A stretch of 64,000 nt of DNA from Candidatus Thorarchaeota archaeon (GTDB lineage Archaea; Asgardarchaeota; Thorarchaeia; Thorarchaeales; Thorarchaeaceae): NCBI GenBank assembly GCA_020348985.1, contig CP070761.1, positions 1,273,747 to 1,337,746 of the forward strand. Direction: 5' to 3'. Each line of letters begins with the position of its first letter. The first letter of the stretch is position 1. Made by a program: the position numbers and the translations under genes. Below, in pieces: positions 7,946 to 17,485 of this stretch. A model generated the notes under the pieces. That model saw only the letters and a list, made by a program, of their open reading frames with translations. It ran no database searches and was not told where the DNA came from.

Positions 7946-10138
7946 TTGACCGAAATCGTACTCAAAGTTGCAGAAGCCGAACACAGAGATATCGGACGAT
8001 TCATTGTACGGATAGATGCAATGTCCATGGAGAAACTCGGTGTCAGAACAGGCGATATTATACAAATCAAGGGGAAGAGACTCACAGCAGCTATTGCCTG
8101 GCCGGCGTATCAAGGTGATAAGGGTCGTGAGATCATTCGAATGGATGGCAGGATTAGAAGAAATGCCGGAGTAAGCCTAAGTGAAAAGGTGATGGTCTCG
8201 AGAGCAAACGAAGATCCTGCGCGAAACATCACATTGGCTCCGACATCCGTTCCAATTCGTCCAGAGCCCAGGTTCGAGGAATTCGTCAAGCGGAAGCTTC
8301 TCAATTGCCCGGTTACAACGCAGGATACTGTATTCATTCCAATACTTGGACGAGCAATCCCATTCAAGGTAACTTCTGTCAAACCTGGTGGCACGGTTGT
8401 TGTGCAGCATTCAACAATTCTCACAATAACTGAGAAGCCTACAGGAGATGTTATAGGCGCGGCTCAGGTCACCTATGAGGAGATTGGAGGGCTTTCTGAG
8501 GAGATACAGAGAATCCGAGAGATGGTTGAGCTTCCAATGCGCCATCCTGAAATCTTCAAGCGGCTTGGAATTGATCCCCCACGCGGGCTGATTCTACATG
8601 GTCCTCCAGGAACTGGAAAGACTTTGATGGCAAAGGCCGTCGCAAACGAATCTGAAGCCAACTTCATCCACATCAACGGTCCGGAGATCATGTCGAAGTT
8701 CTACGGAGAATCGGAGCAGAAGCTTAGGAAGATTTTCGAAGATGCCGAGGAGAATGCCCCCAGCATAATCTTCATCGACGAGTTAGATGCTATAGCGCCC
8801 AAAAGGGAAGACGTTCAAGGTGAGGTCGAACGCAGAGTCGTTGCGCAGCTTTTGGCAACCATGGATGGCCTGAAGGCTAGGGGACAGGTCATAGTTATCG
8901 GGGCAACGAATAGGGTGAATGCGCTCGATCCAGCGCTACGACGCCCTGGCAGATTCGACCGAGAGATTGAGATTGGAGTCCCTGACGAGATAGGCAGATT
9001 GGAAGTGCTCCATATTCATTCTCGAGGAATGCCCCTGACCGCTGAAGGCGAAGGAGAGGTGGATCTCCAGAAACTAGCGAAGATAACTCACGGTTTTGTC
9101 GGAGCTGACTTGAATGCATTGTGTAGAGAAGCTGCAATGAAGGCATTGCGGAGGTATCTTCCGAAGATTGACCTAGAAGAAGAAGAGATTCCTCAAGAAG
9201 TCTTAGAACAGCTTGAGGTCAACAATACCGACTTCTTGGAGGCTCTAAGAGAAATTCAGCCTTCTGCAATTCGTGAGGTCTTCCTTGAGATTCCTGATGT
9301 TAGGTGGAGCGACATAGGCGGCTTGGATGAGGCCAAGCAAGAGCTGATAGAAGTTGTAGAGTGGCCTCTGAAGAAGCCCGAATCATTCAAACGACTTGGA
9401 ATCAGCCCACCAAAAGGTGTACTCATTTTCGGACCACCAGGTTGTGGCAAGACCCTTTTAGCCCGAGCCGTCGCTACTGAGAGTGAGGCCAATTTCATAA
9501 GCGTCAAAGGTCCGGAGCTTCTCTCAAAATGGGTAGGAGAAAGTGAGAGAGCAATTCGTGAGGTCTTCCGTAAAGCTAGGACTGCAGCACCAGCGATGAT
9601 ATTCTTTGATGAAATAGATGCAATCGCGCCAGTGCGTGGAAGGAGTGCTGGTGATAGCCAAGTTACCGAGAGAGTAATCAGTCAGCTACTGACTGAGATG
9701 GACGGGCTGGAATCGATGAAGGACGTGGTAGTCTTGGCCGCGACAAACCGTCCAGAGCTACTAGACAGAGCATTGCTCAGAAGCGGCAGATTTGACCGCT
9801 TTGTGTACGTCAACCCACCAGATGCAAAGAGCAGAAAACAGATCTTTGACATATACACTGCGGATATGCCTCTGGAACCAGATGTCGATTTGGATGCAAT
9901 GGTGGCAGAAACTGAGTATTATGTAGGAGGCGACATCGAAGGGCTTTGTAGAGAAGCAGGAATGTTGTCTCTTCGAGAGAATCTTGAGGCTGAATCCGTT
10001 GCAATGAGACACTTCATGGCGGCCAAGAAGTCGATACATCCATCAGTAACCAAGGAAATGCTAACTCGCTACAAGAGAATGAATGAGGAGCTTCGTAGAA
10101 CAGAAGAGTTAATCGCAGGTCCTCCTGGATTCATCTAA
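7946..10138 (+). CDS. CDC48/VCP-type AAA+ ATPase
   Basis: Archaeal CDC48 (VAT-like) unfoldase, 730 residues, with the classical order N domain (double-psi beta-barrel plus CDC48_2, about residues 1-185), D1 and D2. Both ATPase modules are intact: Walker A GPPGTGKT and Walker [10 protein letters not shown] in D1, GPPGCGKT and MIFFDEIDA in D2, with arginine fingers in the two GRFDR motifs. An in-frame stop at 7940-7942 makes TTG 7946 the earliest possible start, and the encoded [11 protein letters not shown] matches the family. It probably unfolds substrates for the proteasome. The TATA-like CCTTATAGA lies near 7849. Confidence 0.97.
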   Translation: MTEIVLKVAEAEHRDIGRFIVRIDAMSMEKLGVRTGDIIQIKGKRLTAAIAWPAYQGDKGREIIRMDGRIRRNAGVSLSEKVMVSRANEDPARNITLAPTSVPIRPEPRFEEFVKRKLLNCPVTTQDTVFIPILGRAIPFKVTSVKPGGTVVVQHSTILTITEKPTGDVIGAAQVTYEEIGGLSEEIQRIREMVELPMRHPEIFKRLGIDPPRGLILHGPPGTGKTLMAKAVANESEANFIHINGPEIMSKFYGESEQKLRKIFEDAEENAPSIIFIDELDAIAPKREDVQGEVERRVVAQLLATMDGLKARGQVIVIGATNRVNALDPALRRPGRFDREIEIGVPDEIGRLEVLHIHSRGMPLTAEGEGEVDLQKLAKITHGFVGADLNALCREAAMKALRRYLPKIDLEEEEIPQEVLEQLEVNNTDFLEALREIQPSAIREVFLEIPDVRWSDIGGLDEAKQELIEVVEWPLKKPESFKRLGISPPKGVLIFGPPGCGKTLLARAVATESEANFISVKGPELLSKWVGESERAIREVFRKARTAAPAMIFFDEIDAIAPVRGRSAGDSQVTERVISQLLTEMDGLESMKDVVVLAATNRPELLDRALLRSGRFDRFVYVNPPDAKSRKQIFDIYTADMPLEPDVDLDAMVAETEYYVGGDIEGLCREAGMLSLRENLEAESVAMRHFMAAKKSIHPSVTKEMLTRYKRMNEELRRTEELIAGPPGFI

Positions 10139-10141
10139 TCA

Positions 10142-10420
10142 TTGGACAGTGATACAAAATTGTCACCGTGGAGTGCTTTACCCCTGAGAAGCCTGATTGT
10201 GAGCATAGTAAGAAAGCGTCGCGGAGTGATTCTTGACGACGAACTGAAGAGAGCTCTCAAGAAGGAGCTGGGAACGGACCCAAGCGAGGGTGAACTGAAT
10301 CGTGCACTCATGCAGCTTGAGATCAATGGCCTTGTCCATGTGAGCCAAATCACAAAGACAAAACGACGTATTGAAGTAATAGAGGAAGGAACCGAATTCC
10401 TCGCAGTTGATGAGGATTAG
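10142..10420 (+). CDS. Small winged-helix-like protein
   Basis: A 92-residue basic protein starting at TTG 10142, three bases after the CDC48 stop. It has a predicted helix-turn-helix/winged-helix pattern: LIVSIVRKRRGVILDDELKR, then an alternating helix (SEGELNRALMQLEINGLV) and a hairpin (VSQITKTKRRIEVIEEG). I do not recognise a named family. Its close spacing to CDC48 and to the following FAD synthetase gene suggests an operon. DNA or RNA binding is inference from fold pattern only. Confidence 0.72.
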   Translation: MDSDTKLSPWSALPLRSLIVSIVRKRRGVILDDELKRALKKELGTDPSEGELNRALMQLEINGLVHVSQITKTKRRIEVIEEGTEFLAVDED

Positions 10421-10446
10421 GACTTGCTGAACTCGAGTGGGCTACG

Positions 10447-10920
10447 ATGGGAAAGAGAGTACTTGCAGCCGGCAAATTTGATATTCTCCACTTGGGACAC
10501 ATCGCTTACCTGCAACAGGCAAAGGAACTTTCAGGCCCTCACGGCGAGCTAGTTGTTATCATCGCTCTAGACAAGACGATTGAGAGAGAAAGGGGGGCGC
10601 CCCCAGTCTTTCCCGAAGAACAGAGAAGGAAGATAGTAGAGTCACTCAAGTTCGTCGACAAGGCAATCCTAGGATATGACACCAACGATCATAGGGAGAT
10701 AGTGCTGGACATCAGGCCAGACATCATTGCTCTTGGATACGACCAGGTCACAGACACCAGAGCTCTTGAGAAGAGTTTCGCAGAGCGAGGACTTACTACA
10801 AGAATCGTCAGATTGGAGAAGGGTGATGCAGGGGGCCTTTGTTCATCAACACTGATCAGAAGTAGAATAATCAGTTACTATTCAGAGAATGGCAGAGCAC
10901 GTGACACTTCAGATCACTAG
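10447..10920 (+). CDS. ribL: FAD synthetase (RibL-type cytidylyltransferase family)
   Basis: Nucleotidyltransferase that adenylates FMN to FAD in archaea. The 157 residues contain the HIGH-like motif in GKFDILHLGHIAYL, the segment PPVFPEEQRRKIVESLKFVD, DIIALGYDQ, and the C-terminal SSTLIRSRI (ISSTxxR-type) motif. Length and motifs match archaeal RibL. The 3' end overlaps the convergent membrane-protein gene by 12 bases. Confidence 0.9.
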   Translation: MGKRVLAAGKFDILHLGHIAYLQQAKELSGPHGELVVIIALDKTIERERGAPPVFPEEQRRKIVESLKFVDKAILGYDTNDHREIVLDIRPDIIALGYDQVTDTRALEKSFAERGLTTRIVRLEKGDAGGLCSSTLIRSRIISYYSENGRARDTSDH

Positions 10921-12255
10921 TTCTCCTCTTGATTCGGCCTTTCTACGGATCTTTGCGCGACGCTCCCTCCGTTCAAACTCGCGCTTCCAGATCTGATGGG
11001 CTATTCCTGTTAGGAAAGTCAGGAACGCAAGTCCCATCAGTGTCCACCAACCGAACGGGAAGTGAGTCAGAAAATCAGGTAGTGGACCATTGATGAAATA
11101 CGGCCAATTGCAAGCTACTCCAAAGGCATATAGAAACCCGACAACTGTTATCTGTTTCAGGTATCCTATTGCCTGCTCATCATCCTTGTAGAATATGACC
11201 ATGGGCCCAAGCCAGAAGAGGTACCAGGGCATCACCCATGAGAAGACAAACAGGATTCCTGGTAGCATGTATACATAGAAAGGCACTAGAACCTTCAGCT
11301 TCCGAAGCCCTCTTGCTTCTCTCAATTCGCTGGTTTTGGGGAAGTAGAGTGGAATCGTATATGCCATGAATGCTAGATAGATGACCAATGGAATCAATGC
11401 AGGAGGCCACATGTATGACACAGTAATGCCTGTTGGATCTGGGGTCTCTAGAAAGAGGCCGGGATATAGCGGATTCACTATTGTCCTTCCCGAGTATTCG
11501 GCAGAGTTGAGGAAGTGTCTCAACAGCGAACCAAAGTCGGCGCCCAAGAATGTAAACGGAATGACAGTGAGTAGTGTTGAGGCAAGAAACCAGAGAATCG
11601 ATATGGGTGCCTCAATGAAGAGAAGCGGAAGAGCCACCACAGAGTATACCTTAGTCTGAATGGAGAGACCCAGAGCTACCATTGCTTTGCCCATCTGACC
11701 CTCATTCATCAAGACAAGGGCCATCAAAAACAGACAGTCAACAATAGGTTCAAGCTTTCCTCCACCTGCAGACATAATGAGGCCGTAGATGAAGTATCCC
11801 GCGAAGAATAGTCTTGCCCAGCGGACATTGTAGATCTTCTCACGGAGAAGCACGGCAATTAGGACCAGGTTTAGATTGAAGACCAGCACCAGTATCAGGT
11901 TTAACCATAGATGTTGCAGCCCGTGCGCCCCCGGGAACAAGGCCGTGGCGATTGCAAAGAAGAATAGGCCGAATACTGGGTACTCGTACGTAATATTCCC
12001 CAGATACTCGGGAAGGGTGTGATCTGATTCATTACTAGCCCATTCGCCCCCCATCGCTGTCGCAAGCTCGTGGTCTGTCATGTTATAGACGTTGAATCCG
12101 TAGATCCAGAACGCTTCACCATACATCTCGTTTCTATTGCGATCCCTTTGGACGACAAAGAATTCAGCAACTGGGATAGCGATCAAGGAGATGACAAGGC
12201 TCAGGATCAAGTACTTCCTGAACTCGTATATCTTGAACGAGATGCCGCTGAGCAT
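10909..12255 (-). CDS. Multi-pass membrane protein, GT-C glycosyltransferase-like
   Basis: A 448-residue protein with about ten hydrophobic segments, a first membrane helix at residues 15-32, and a very basic cytoplasmic C-terminal tail (KREFERRERRAKIRRKAE). The extracellular loop after helix 1 carries acidic residues, and YEYPVFGLFFF marks the second helix. This layout resembles the DUF2029/GT87 or GT-C group of lipid-linked sugar transferases, but no diagnostic DxD motif is clear. Its operon context is weak: it ends convergently on ribL. Glycosyltransferase is a likely class; the substrate is unknown. Confidence 0.6.
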   Translation of the reverse strand: MLSGISFKIYEFRKYLILSLVISLIAIPVAEFFVVQRDRNRNEMYGEAFWIYGFNVYNMTDHELATAMGGEWASNESDHTLPEYLGNITYEYPVFGLFFFAIATALFPGAHGLQHLWLNLILVLVFNLNLVLIAVLLREKIYNVRWARLFFAGYFIYGLIMSAGGGKLEPIVDCLFLMALVLMNEGQMGKAMVALGLSIQTKVYSVVALPLLFIEAPISILWFLASTLLTVIPFTFLGADFGSLLRHFLNSAEYSGRTIVNPLYPGLFLETPDPTGITVSYMWPPALIPLVIYLAFMAYTIPLYFPKTSELREARGLRKLKVLVPFYVYMLPGILFVFSWVMPWYLFWLGPMVIFYKDDEQAIGYLKQITVVGFLYAFGVACNWPYFINGPLPDFLTHFPFGWWTLMGLAFLTFLTGIAHQIWKREFERRERRAKIRRKAESRGELVI

Positions 12256-12354
12256 TCTTCCTTGCCATCCATCAATGCCAATTGAGGTGATTCGTAGTCT
12301 TCGAGTTCACTGCAGTAATTAACCTTCTGCCACCATTTGGGCCGCCGTTGCTGG

Positions 12355-14325
12355 TCATCTGAGATATGTCGGGCAGGGCCAATTGTCACACTCAAGACAG
12401 TTAGTGCATCTTTCTGGATCTACAGAGATTGCCCCCTTCTCCAGAGTGAGTGCGCCATTCTCACATTGAGGCACACATGATCCGCATGCTTGACAGAACA
12501 GTGCTCGCTTTAGTGCTCGCTCAATCTGACTAGCAGTTGTACTAATAGTATCATCCTTCTCGCCACGGACAGTTAGGGAGCCAGAGCTGAAAAGAGAAAT
12601 GGAATTACCATTCGTTGTAACACGAAGTGCGCCCATCTCTTCCGACACCTTCATATCGCCAAAAATCGGCATGAGCATTGCCGCTCTGTCTATGTTAATC
12701 CCCGAGTCGAACTGACCTTCAAGACTAAAGCCTGAAGAAACGCATGGGGATACACCCTTCACAACTGTCAGTTTCAGATCTTCTTCTGGAGCTCTTCGAA
12801 TGACCCCGATATCAAGACCAAGTCGGTTGATTACGTCCATCTGCCCTTTTGGTAGCCTCTTCCACCTCCAGAAACCTAGTCCAATCCACTCTTCAGGATA
12901 ACCGTAACGCCTCCTCCATTCTTGGAGTGTATCATACCATTTGTCGTAGAGCTTGGGATGCGTGATCCTAAGGCTGTTTAGCTCAGCAAGCGGAGATGAG
13001 GGGCACAGGTAGCAGCCTATTCGATGATATCCCTGATTGTAGAGTGGGTTGAATTCCGCACCTTCGCGAAAGGTATAGAGCCAGACTTCCAATGCGTTCC
13101 AGTTCTGGATTGGATTCGCAGAGACCTGTCCTGGAACCCACGGATTATGCGATACTCGGGGCTCAATCGAACGTTGGAAAGACTCCAGCTTCCTTTGCCC
13201 CATGAAGCTGAGTACTTTGCCTCCCAACTCTTCTGCAATAGATGTTGCTGCTGGGCCCAATTTCAGTACCTTGCAACACCAACGGAAGTCTCTGGCCGGT
13301 GGACCAAAAGTGTCGATGGAGTCCCAGAATGCATCACCGGCTTTCTCTCCGAGCACTTTGACATTGCGTTCCTCCGCAAATCTCCTAACATATACGATTG
13401 TCTCGGGGAGTTCGATTCCTGTATCTATGAAAAAGATACTGGGACTGAATCCCAATGATTTCTCAACAAGCAGATAGGTCACGAGCGAGTCTTTTCCGCC
13501 GCTGAAGCCTACAACCACTGAGGAATCTTCGTGATTCACAGTCCTTCTAATGAAAGCCATTGCCTCATCCTCGATCCTGTCTAGGTCTTCAGAATTGGCG
13601 TCGACCACAGTATCCCATGTGCTTTCCTTGGCGGTTGTCTTGGATGAGGCGGGATCTGAAACCTCTCTAATCTTGACTGCGAACCCCTTTTCGCTTGCCT
13701 CCATCTGCTTGCCGCTCATTCTGGCTTTTCCGACGGCTATGACGCTTCCTTCAGAATTCTTAACCCAAACTTCATCGTCCACTTCGACATTCGAATCGAA
13801 GTCTGCGACTCCAGGTAGCATCAAGTTTGCTCCATCCTTCAAGTACTTGAGTACTTCATCATGGCATAGAATCCATTTTCTGCTGCTGACCTCACCTATT
13901 CTTCTGCCGCCTTCTAGTGTAGGAACGAATGTGTAATGAGATTCTGGTATTTCGAATCTTAGTCGACCAAGAATGTGACCATCAACTATGATCTCATACA
14001 TCGCATCAATTGCTGAGACCTTGTTCAAGACTATCGGCTTCGTGGACGGAAGTAAATGGATGCCCACTCCTTGACCAAATTGCCTGTCCAAAGTGTTGAT
14101 TGCATGACTCAAGTGTCCATCCATAGCCGGGAACGGATCTCCCGGAGGAGATATCTCCACTTTTCTTGACTTGGTATCACATACAGAGCATTCGTTCTCG
14201 GAGATCCTCGGTAGATTGCATGTATCACACCAGTGGAGTCGAATCCTTCCAAGATACGGGGCATGGCCTCTTCTGAAACGTCTACGTCCTCGTTGTTTCT
14301 TTGCCAGCTGAACCAATCCTCGCAA
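12355..14325 (-). CDS. PAPS-reductase-like PP-loop protein fused to zinc ribbon, PUA and ferredoxin domains
   Basis: A 656-residue multidomain protein. In order: a zinc ribbon (CDTC and CSVC, near residues 33-50), a middle region with a PUA-like domain (DEVWVKNSEGSVIAVGKARM, near 186-205), a PP-loop ATPase with VVVGFSGGKDS near 274, the PAPS-reductase-type DFRWCCKVLK near 356, and a C-terminal ferredoxin-like part with CQACGSCVPQC and CTNCLECDNWPC. This combination occurs in archaeal PAPS-reductase homologues that are thought to act in sulfur transfer or RNA thiolation rather than assimilatory sulfate reduction. The start is TTG 14325. It lies 19 bases after the aldehyde oxidoreductase gene, so probably co-transcribed. 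Confidence 0.85.
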   Translation of the reverse strand: MRGLVQLAKKQRGRRRFRRGHAPYLGRIRLHWCDTCNLPRISENECSVCDTKSRKVEISPPGDPFPAMDGHLSHAINTLDRQFGQGVGIHLLPSTKPIVLNKVSAIDAMYEIIVDGHILGRLRFEIPESHYTFVPTLEGGRRIGEVSSRKWILCHDEVLKYLKDGANLMLPGVADFDSNVEVDDEVWVKNSEGSVIAVGKARMSGKQMEASEKGFAVKIREVSDPASSKTTAKESTWDTVVDANSEDLDRIEDEAMAFIRRTVNHEDSSVVVGFSGGKDSLVTYLLVEKSLGFSPSIFFIDTGIELPETIVYVRRFAEERNVKVLGEKAGDAFWDSIDTFGPPARDFRWCCKVLKLGPAATSIAEELGGKVLSFMGQRKLESFQRSIEPRVSHNPWVPGQVSANPIQNWNALEVWLYTFREGAEFNPLYNQGYHRIGCYLCPSSPLAELNSLRITHPKLYDKWYDTLQEWRRRYGYPEEWIGLGFWRWKRLPKGQMDVINRLGLDIGVIRRAPEEDLKLTVVKGVSPCVSSGFSLEGQFDSGINIDRAAMLMPIFGDMKVSEEMGALRVTTNGNSISLFSSGSLTVRGEKDDTISTTASQIERALKRALFCQACGSCVPQCENGALTLEKGAISVDPERCTNCLECDNWPCPTYLR

Positions 14326-14344
14326 AGCCCTGTGTCATCATTTC

Positions 14345-16138
14345 CTAGGCTAGTCCAAGTCGCTCTAGCCGTTCCTTTGTTGGGCGCCCTTCGGCATCCC
14401 AGCCACGCAGTCTGTAGTATTCCGGCAGCATTTCGTCAATCAACACAACACGATTTCTAGTTCCGCCCTCGGGAAGCGGGGTATTGAATCTGGGAGGCAG
14501 CTTGTCTTCACTACCATCAATACCTTCACGCAAGTTGAACATCCGCTCTAGATTCCAGATGCGTTCTCCTATTGCGAGCAGACTATGTCCATCAATTGGG
14601 ATTCCTGTACAAGCAGAAACAAACTCTGCATAGTCATCGACTGTGAAGGCGAAGTTTGTGAACCTGCATAGGACGAAAGCGTCCATTGCAGCTGAGAGAT
14701 TTTGATAGAGAATCACCAAGTCTGCTTTGCCTTCAGGTCTGTCTCTGTCAACCCGAACTGGAACCCCCAGTATCTCAGGACCGATTAGGTACGATCGCAG
14801 GTGACATCCTCCACGATTTGATGTGGCATATCCGAGTGCATGTCCCTGGGCGCCACGTGGATCATAAGCGGGAATCTCGAGACCCTTTACCTGCATAGCC
14901 AAATCTGGTGCACCATGTTTTTCTGCCAGTGTGCGAGAGCCTTCGCCAAGTTCAGCGCCCAATCCTCTCGCGTGGCCCATGTCATCAATCAACTCCAGTA
15001 GTCCTTCGGTATTTCCAAACTCGAGGGACGCATCCATCTTCCCGCGTTGAACTAGTTCCATTGCACAACCAATCGTACTGCCAACAGAGATTGTGTCCAT
15101 CCCAAGGAGATTGCAATGGTGATTTGCCATCGCTATCCATTCAAGGTCATTAATGCCACATTGTGGACCGAGGGCCCATATGGTTTCATATTCAGGTCCA
15201 CCAACCTCCTCTCCGTAGGTTTTGCTAATGCGTCCGCAACCTATCGGACATCCAAAGCAGCGATAAGTACGCACAGAAAGTCGTTCCAAGAGCTTCTCTC
15301 CCGAGACTCCTTCGGCATCGTTGAAGGTCCCTTCTTGGAAATTGTGAGTGGGCAACATTCCGTATTCGTTGGCAAGATTGACCAGTACTGGTGTGCCATA
15401 TACTGGTAGGGATTTGTCTGTAACGGGGTTTTTCTTTATTAGCCTGCGTGCCCTCTTCACTGCGAGGTCAAGCTGCTCCTCATCCTTGACAGCAACCTTG
15501 CCCGTTCCCTTTACAACTAGGGCTTTGAGGTTCTTTGAGCCCATGACAGCACCAACACCGCCTCGACCATAGGCGCGGTGTTTGTCTGTCATAATGGATG
15601 CAAGTTTAACCAAGTTTTCTCCAGCCGGTCCTATGCATGCAACATGTGCCTTTGCATCAGTTTCCTCAATCAGCTTATCAGTGGAGACTTCAACATTCTC
15701 CCCCCAAACCTTGCCCGCTTCACGAATTTCCACTTCATCGTCATCTATCCATAGATAGACGGGTTCTTCGGATCTTCCCTCGAAAACAATTGCCGCGTAT
15801 CCAGCCCGTCGGATGTATGCACCAATATGGCCGCCCACATTAGAATCAAAGACAGTGCCAGTCAGAGGTGACTTTGTTACAACCACTGAGCGCCCTGCTG
15901 TAGGAACGGAAGTTGCTGTGACTGGACCGACCGCAAAAATCAACAAGTTATCAGGTGAGAGAGGATCCACTCCGGGCGGTAGATTATCGTAGAGTGTCTT
16001 GACACCAATTCCTCGACCTCCCAGATACTTTGCTATCATATCCTTATCGAGAGGCTCCCTCTTGATTGTGCCATTGGTAAGTGATACGTGAAGGACAATT
16101 GCTTCATCATAAGGCTGGGGTGTTTTTGATTCCGACAT
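14345..16138 (-). CDS. Aldehyde:ferredoxin oxidoreductase (tungsten/molybdopterin)
   Basis: Oxidises aldehydes to carboxylic acids with ferredoxin as acceptor. The 597 residues include the N-terminal pterin-binding domain (GGRGIGVKTLYDNLPPG) and the [4Fe-4S] ligands CFGCPIGC near residue 288, with the fourth cysteine probably in ACTGIPIDG near residue 509. The ATG at 16138 has GGAG eight bases upstream; that SD overlaps the DeoC stop. The GTG at 16147 is less likely. Being tightly coupled to deoC, its substrate may be acetaldehyde or glyceraldehyde 3-phosphate from deoxyribose cleavage; this is inference from context. Confidence 0.93.
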   Translation of the reverse strand: MSESKTPQPYDEAIVLHVSLTNGTIKREPLDKDMIAKYLGGRGIGVKTLYDNLPPGVDPLSPDNLLIFAVGPVTATSVPTAGRSVVVTKSPLTGTVFDSNVGGHIGAYIRRAGYAAIVFEGRSEEPVYLWIDDDEVEIREAGKVWGENVEVSTDKLIEETDAKAHVACIGPAGENLVKLASIMTDKHRAYGRGGVGAVMGSKNLKALVVKGTGKVAVKDEEQLDLAVKRARRLIKKNPVTDKSLPVYGTPVLVNLANEYGMLPTHNFQEGTFNDAEGVSGEKLLERLSVRTYRCFGCPIGCGRISKTYGEEVGGPEYETIWALGPQCGINDLEWIAMANHHCNLLGMDTISVGSTIGCAMELVQRGKMDASLEFGNTEGLLELIDDMGHARGLGAELGEGSRTLAEKHGAPDLAMQVKGLEIPAYDPRGAQGHALGYATSNRGGCHLRSYLIGPEILGVPVRVDRDRPEGKADLVILYQNLSAAMDAFVLCRFTNFAFTVDDYAEFVSACTGIPIDGHSLLAIGERIWNLERMFNLREGIDGSEDKLPPRFNTPLPEGGTRNRVVLIDEMLPEYYRLRGWDAEGRPTKERLERLGLA

Positions 16139-16149
16139 GACTGACACTC

Positions 16150-16971
16150 CTAGTCATTGAATATGTTTTCGTCTCGATCAGGGCACACAAGACATCGTTG
16201 CTTGTACCAAAGATAGACATCCTTTGGCTGTTTGTCTAGGCTGGCCGCTCTACTCGGGCATATCCAGCATGGGCGATCTGGTTGCATCCATGAATCACTG
16301 TATTGAGCCCATCTGAAGTCCTCAATGATCGCAACACCGGCGCTGGTCCCTATTCGGTCCGCGCCCGCATCTATCACTCTGAGCGCGTCTTTGAAAGTAC
16401 GAATTCCTCCTGCCGCCTTCACACCCATGTCCTTCCCAACGGTCTCACGCATGAGTCTGACATCATGTGGATTGGCCCCCATGGGCCCAAATCCTGTTGA
16501 GGTCTTAACAAAGTGGGCTCCAGCCTCTTTCGAGAGAATACATCCCTGGACTTTCTGTTCGTCTATCAGTAGGCCTGTTTCGAGAATCACCTTGACGTGA
16601 GCATCGCCTGAGGCTACTACTACAGCTTCAATGTCTGAACGGACCAAATCGTCGTTTCCATCACGGAGTGCGCCTACATTCACAACCATGTCAATCTCGC
16701 GGGCGCCTCTTCGAACAGCTTCCTTAGCCTCAAGTGCCTTTACCTCTGTGATCGATGCTCCTAGTGGGAAGCCTACAACACAACAAACCAATACATCAGA
16801 ATCCTGCAATAGCTTCGCAGCCTGTTCTACATATACACTATTGATGCATACCGTAGCAAATTCGTAGGAGAGAGCTTCCTCACAGAGCTCATCGATTTTG
16901 CCTGGTTTGGTGTCAGCCTTCAACCGTGTGTGATCAATCATTTTGGCCAGTTTCTCTGCTGTAAGATCCAT
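16150..16971 (-). CDS. deoC: Deoxyribose-phosphate aldolase with a Cys-rich C-terminal extension
   Basis: Cleaves 2-deoxyribose 5-phosphate to glyceraldehyde 3-phosphate and acetaldehyde. The catalytic core covers about residues 1-222: DHTRLKAD, the lysine in VKVILETG, the Schiff-base lysine in FVKTSTGFG, and VKAAGGIRTF. After the normal end (GVAIIEDF) about 50 extra residues carry two matching knuckles, CWICPSRA and CLVCPDRD, which could bind a metal. The ATG at 16971 is chosen; a GTG at 16980 adds three residues. The oxidoreductase gene follows 11 bases after the stop. A TATA-like GGTTAATAGAG lies near 17008. Confidence 0.94.
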   Translation of the reverse strand: MDLTAEKLAKMIDHTRLKADTKPGKIDELCEEALSYEFATVCINSVYVEQAAKLLQDSDVLVCCVVGFPLGASITEVKALEAKEAVRRGAREIDMVVNVGALRDGNDDLVRSDIEAVVVASGDAHVKVILETGLLIDEQKVQGCILSKEAGAHFVKTSTGFGPMGANPHDVRLMRETVGKDMGVKAAGGIRTFKDALRVIDAGADRIGTSAGVAIIEDFRWAQYSDSWMQPDRPCWICPSRAASLDKQPKDVYLWYKQRCLVCPDRDENIFND

Positions 16972-17043
16972 GGCGTACACTCCGAAGGAGTGTTGCCTCT
17001 CTCTACTCTATTAACCTCTTCGCATTGGTCAATAAGGGAGAGA

Positions 17044-17379
17044 TTACCTGCCCCCAAGATAGGCCCGGATGTCGTCCAAGACCTCCTTCTGGAGCCGGAC
17101 TACATCATGAATCTCAATCTCTTCGCTCTCTCTGACCTCCGAGTTGAGCTGAACAACGGACCCAACACCTGCAATCTTCTCGAAGTCTATTGGAAACTCT
17201 ACTTCGGCACCCTTGACTATAAGCTCCGAGCGAGTGGGGTTCAGTGAGATTCTGATGCTTCTCACTATTCCGATTCTTCTAGCCCTGCTGTCAAGGACTT
17301 CCTTTCCGAGCAACCTTCCAGGCATGCTCAGTTCATAAAGCTCAGCCTCGACGCTGGCCATTGGCTCTATAGTAGTCAT
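17044..17379 (-). CDS. PRC-barrel domain protein
   Basis: A 111-residue protein with a PRC-barrel-like beta fold: PGRLLGKEVLDSRARRIGIV near residue 20, followed by strands RIGIVRSIRISLN and ELIVKGAEVEFPI. Small archaeal PRC-barrel proteins are proposed adaptors, for example in RNA processing and cell division. The C-terminal helix is LQKEVLDDIRAYL. I use the ATG at 17379; longer in-frame extensions run into the promoter region shared with the divergent Hef gene and look spurious. The specific partner is unknown. Confidence 0.75.
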   Translation of the reverse strand: MTTIEPMASVEAELYELSMPGRLLGKEVLDSRARRIGIVRSIRISLNPTRSELIVKGAEVEFPIDFEKIAGVGSVVQLNSEVRESEEIEIHDVVRLQKEVLDDIRAYLGGR

Positions 17380-17485
17380 GAAATCTCGGCTCCTTGTCCT
17401 GTCATCATGTTGTAGGGGAGCATTATTATCAGTGAGTATTATGAAGGTGTGTAGAGAGCTGCTATACAACCAAGAGGAAAGCGTA

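Noticed and set aside
13024..13458. Plus-strand frame of 144 codons
   Set aside because: Opposite the PP-loop domain gene; no independent support.
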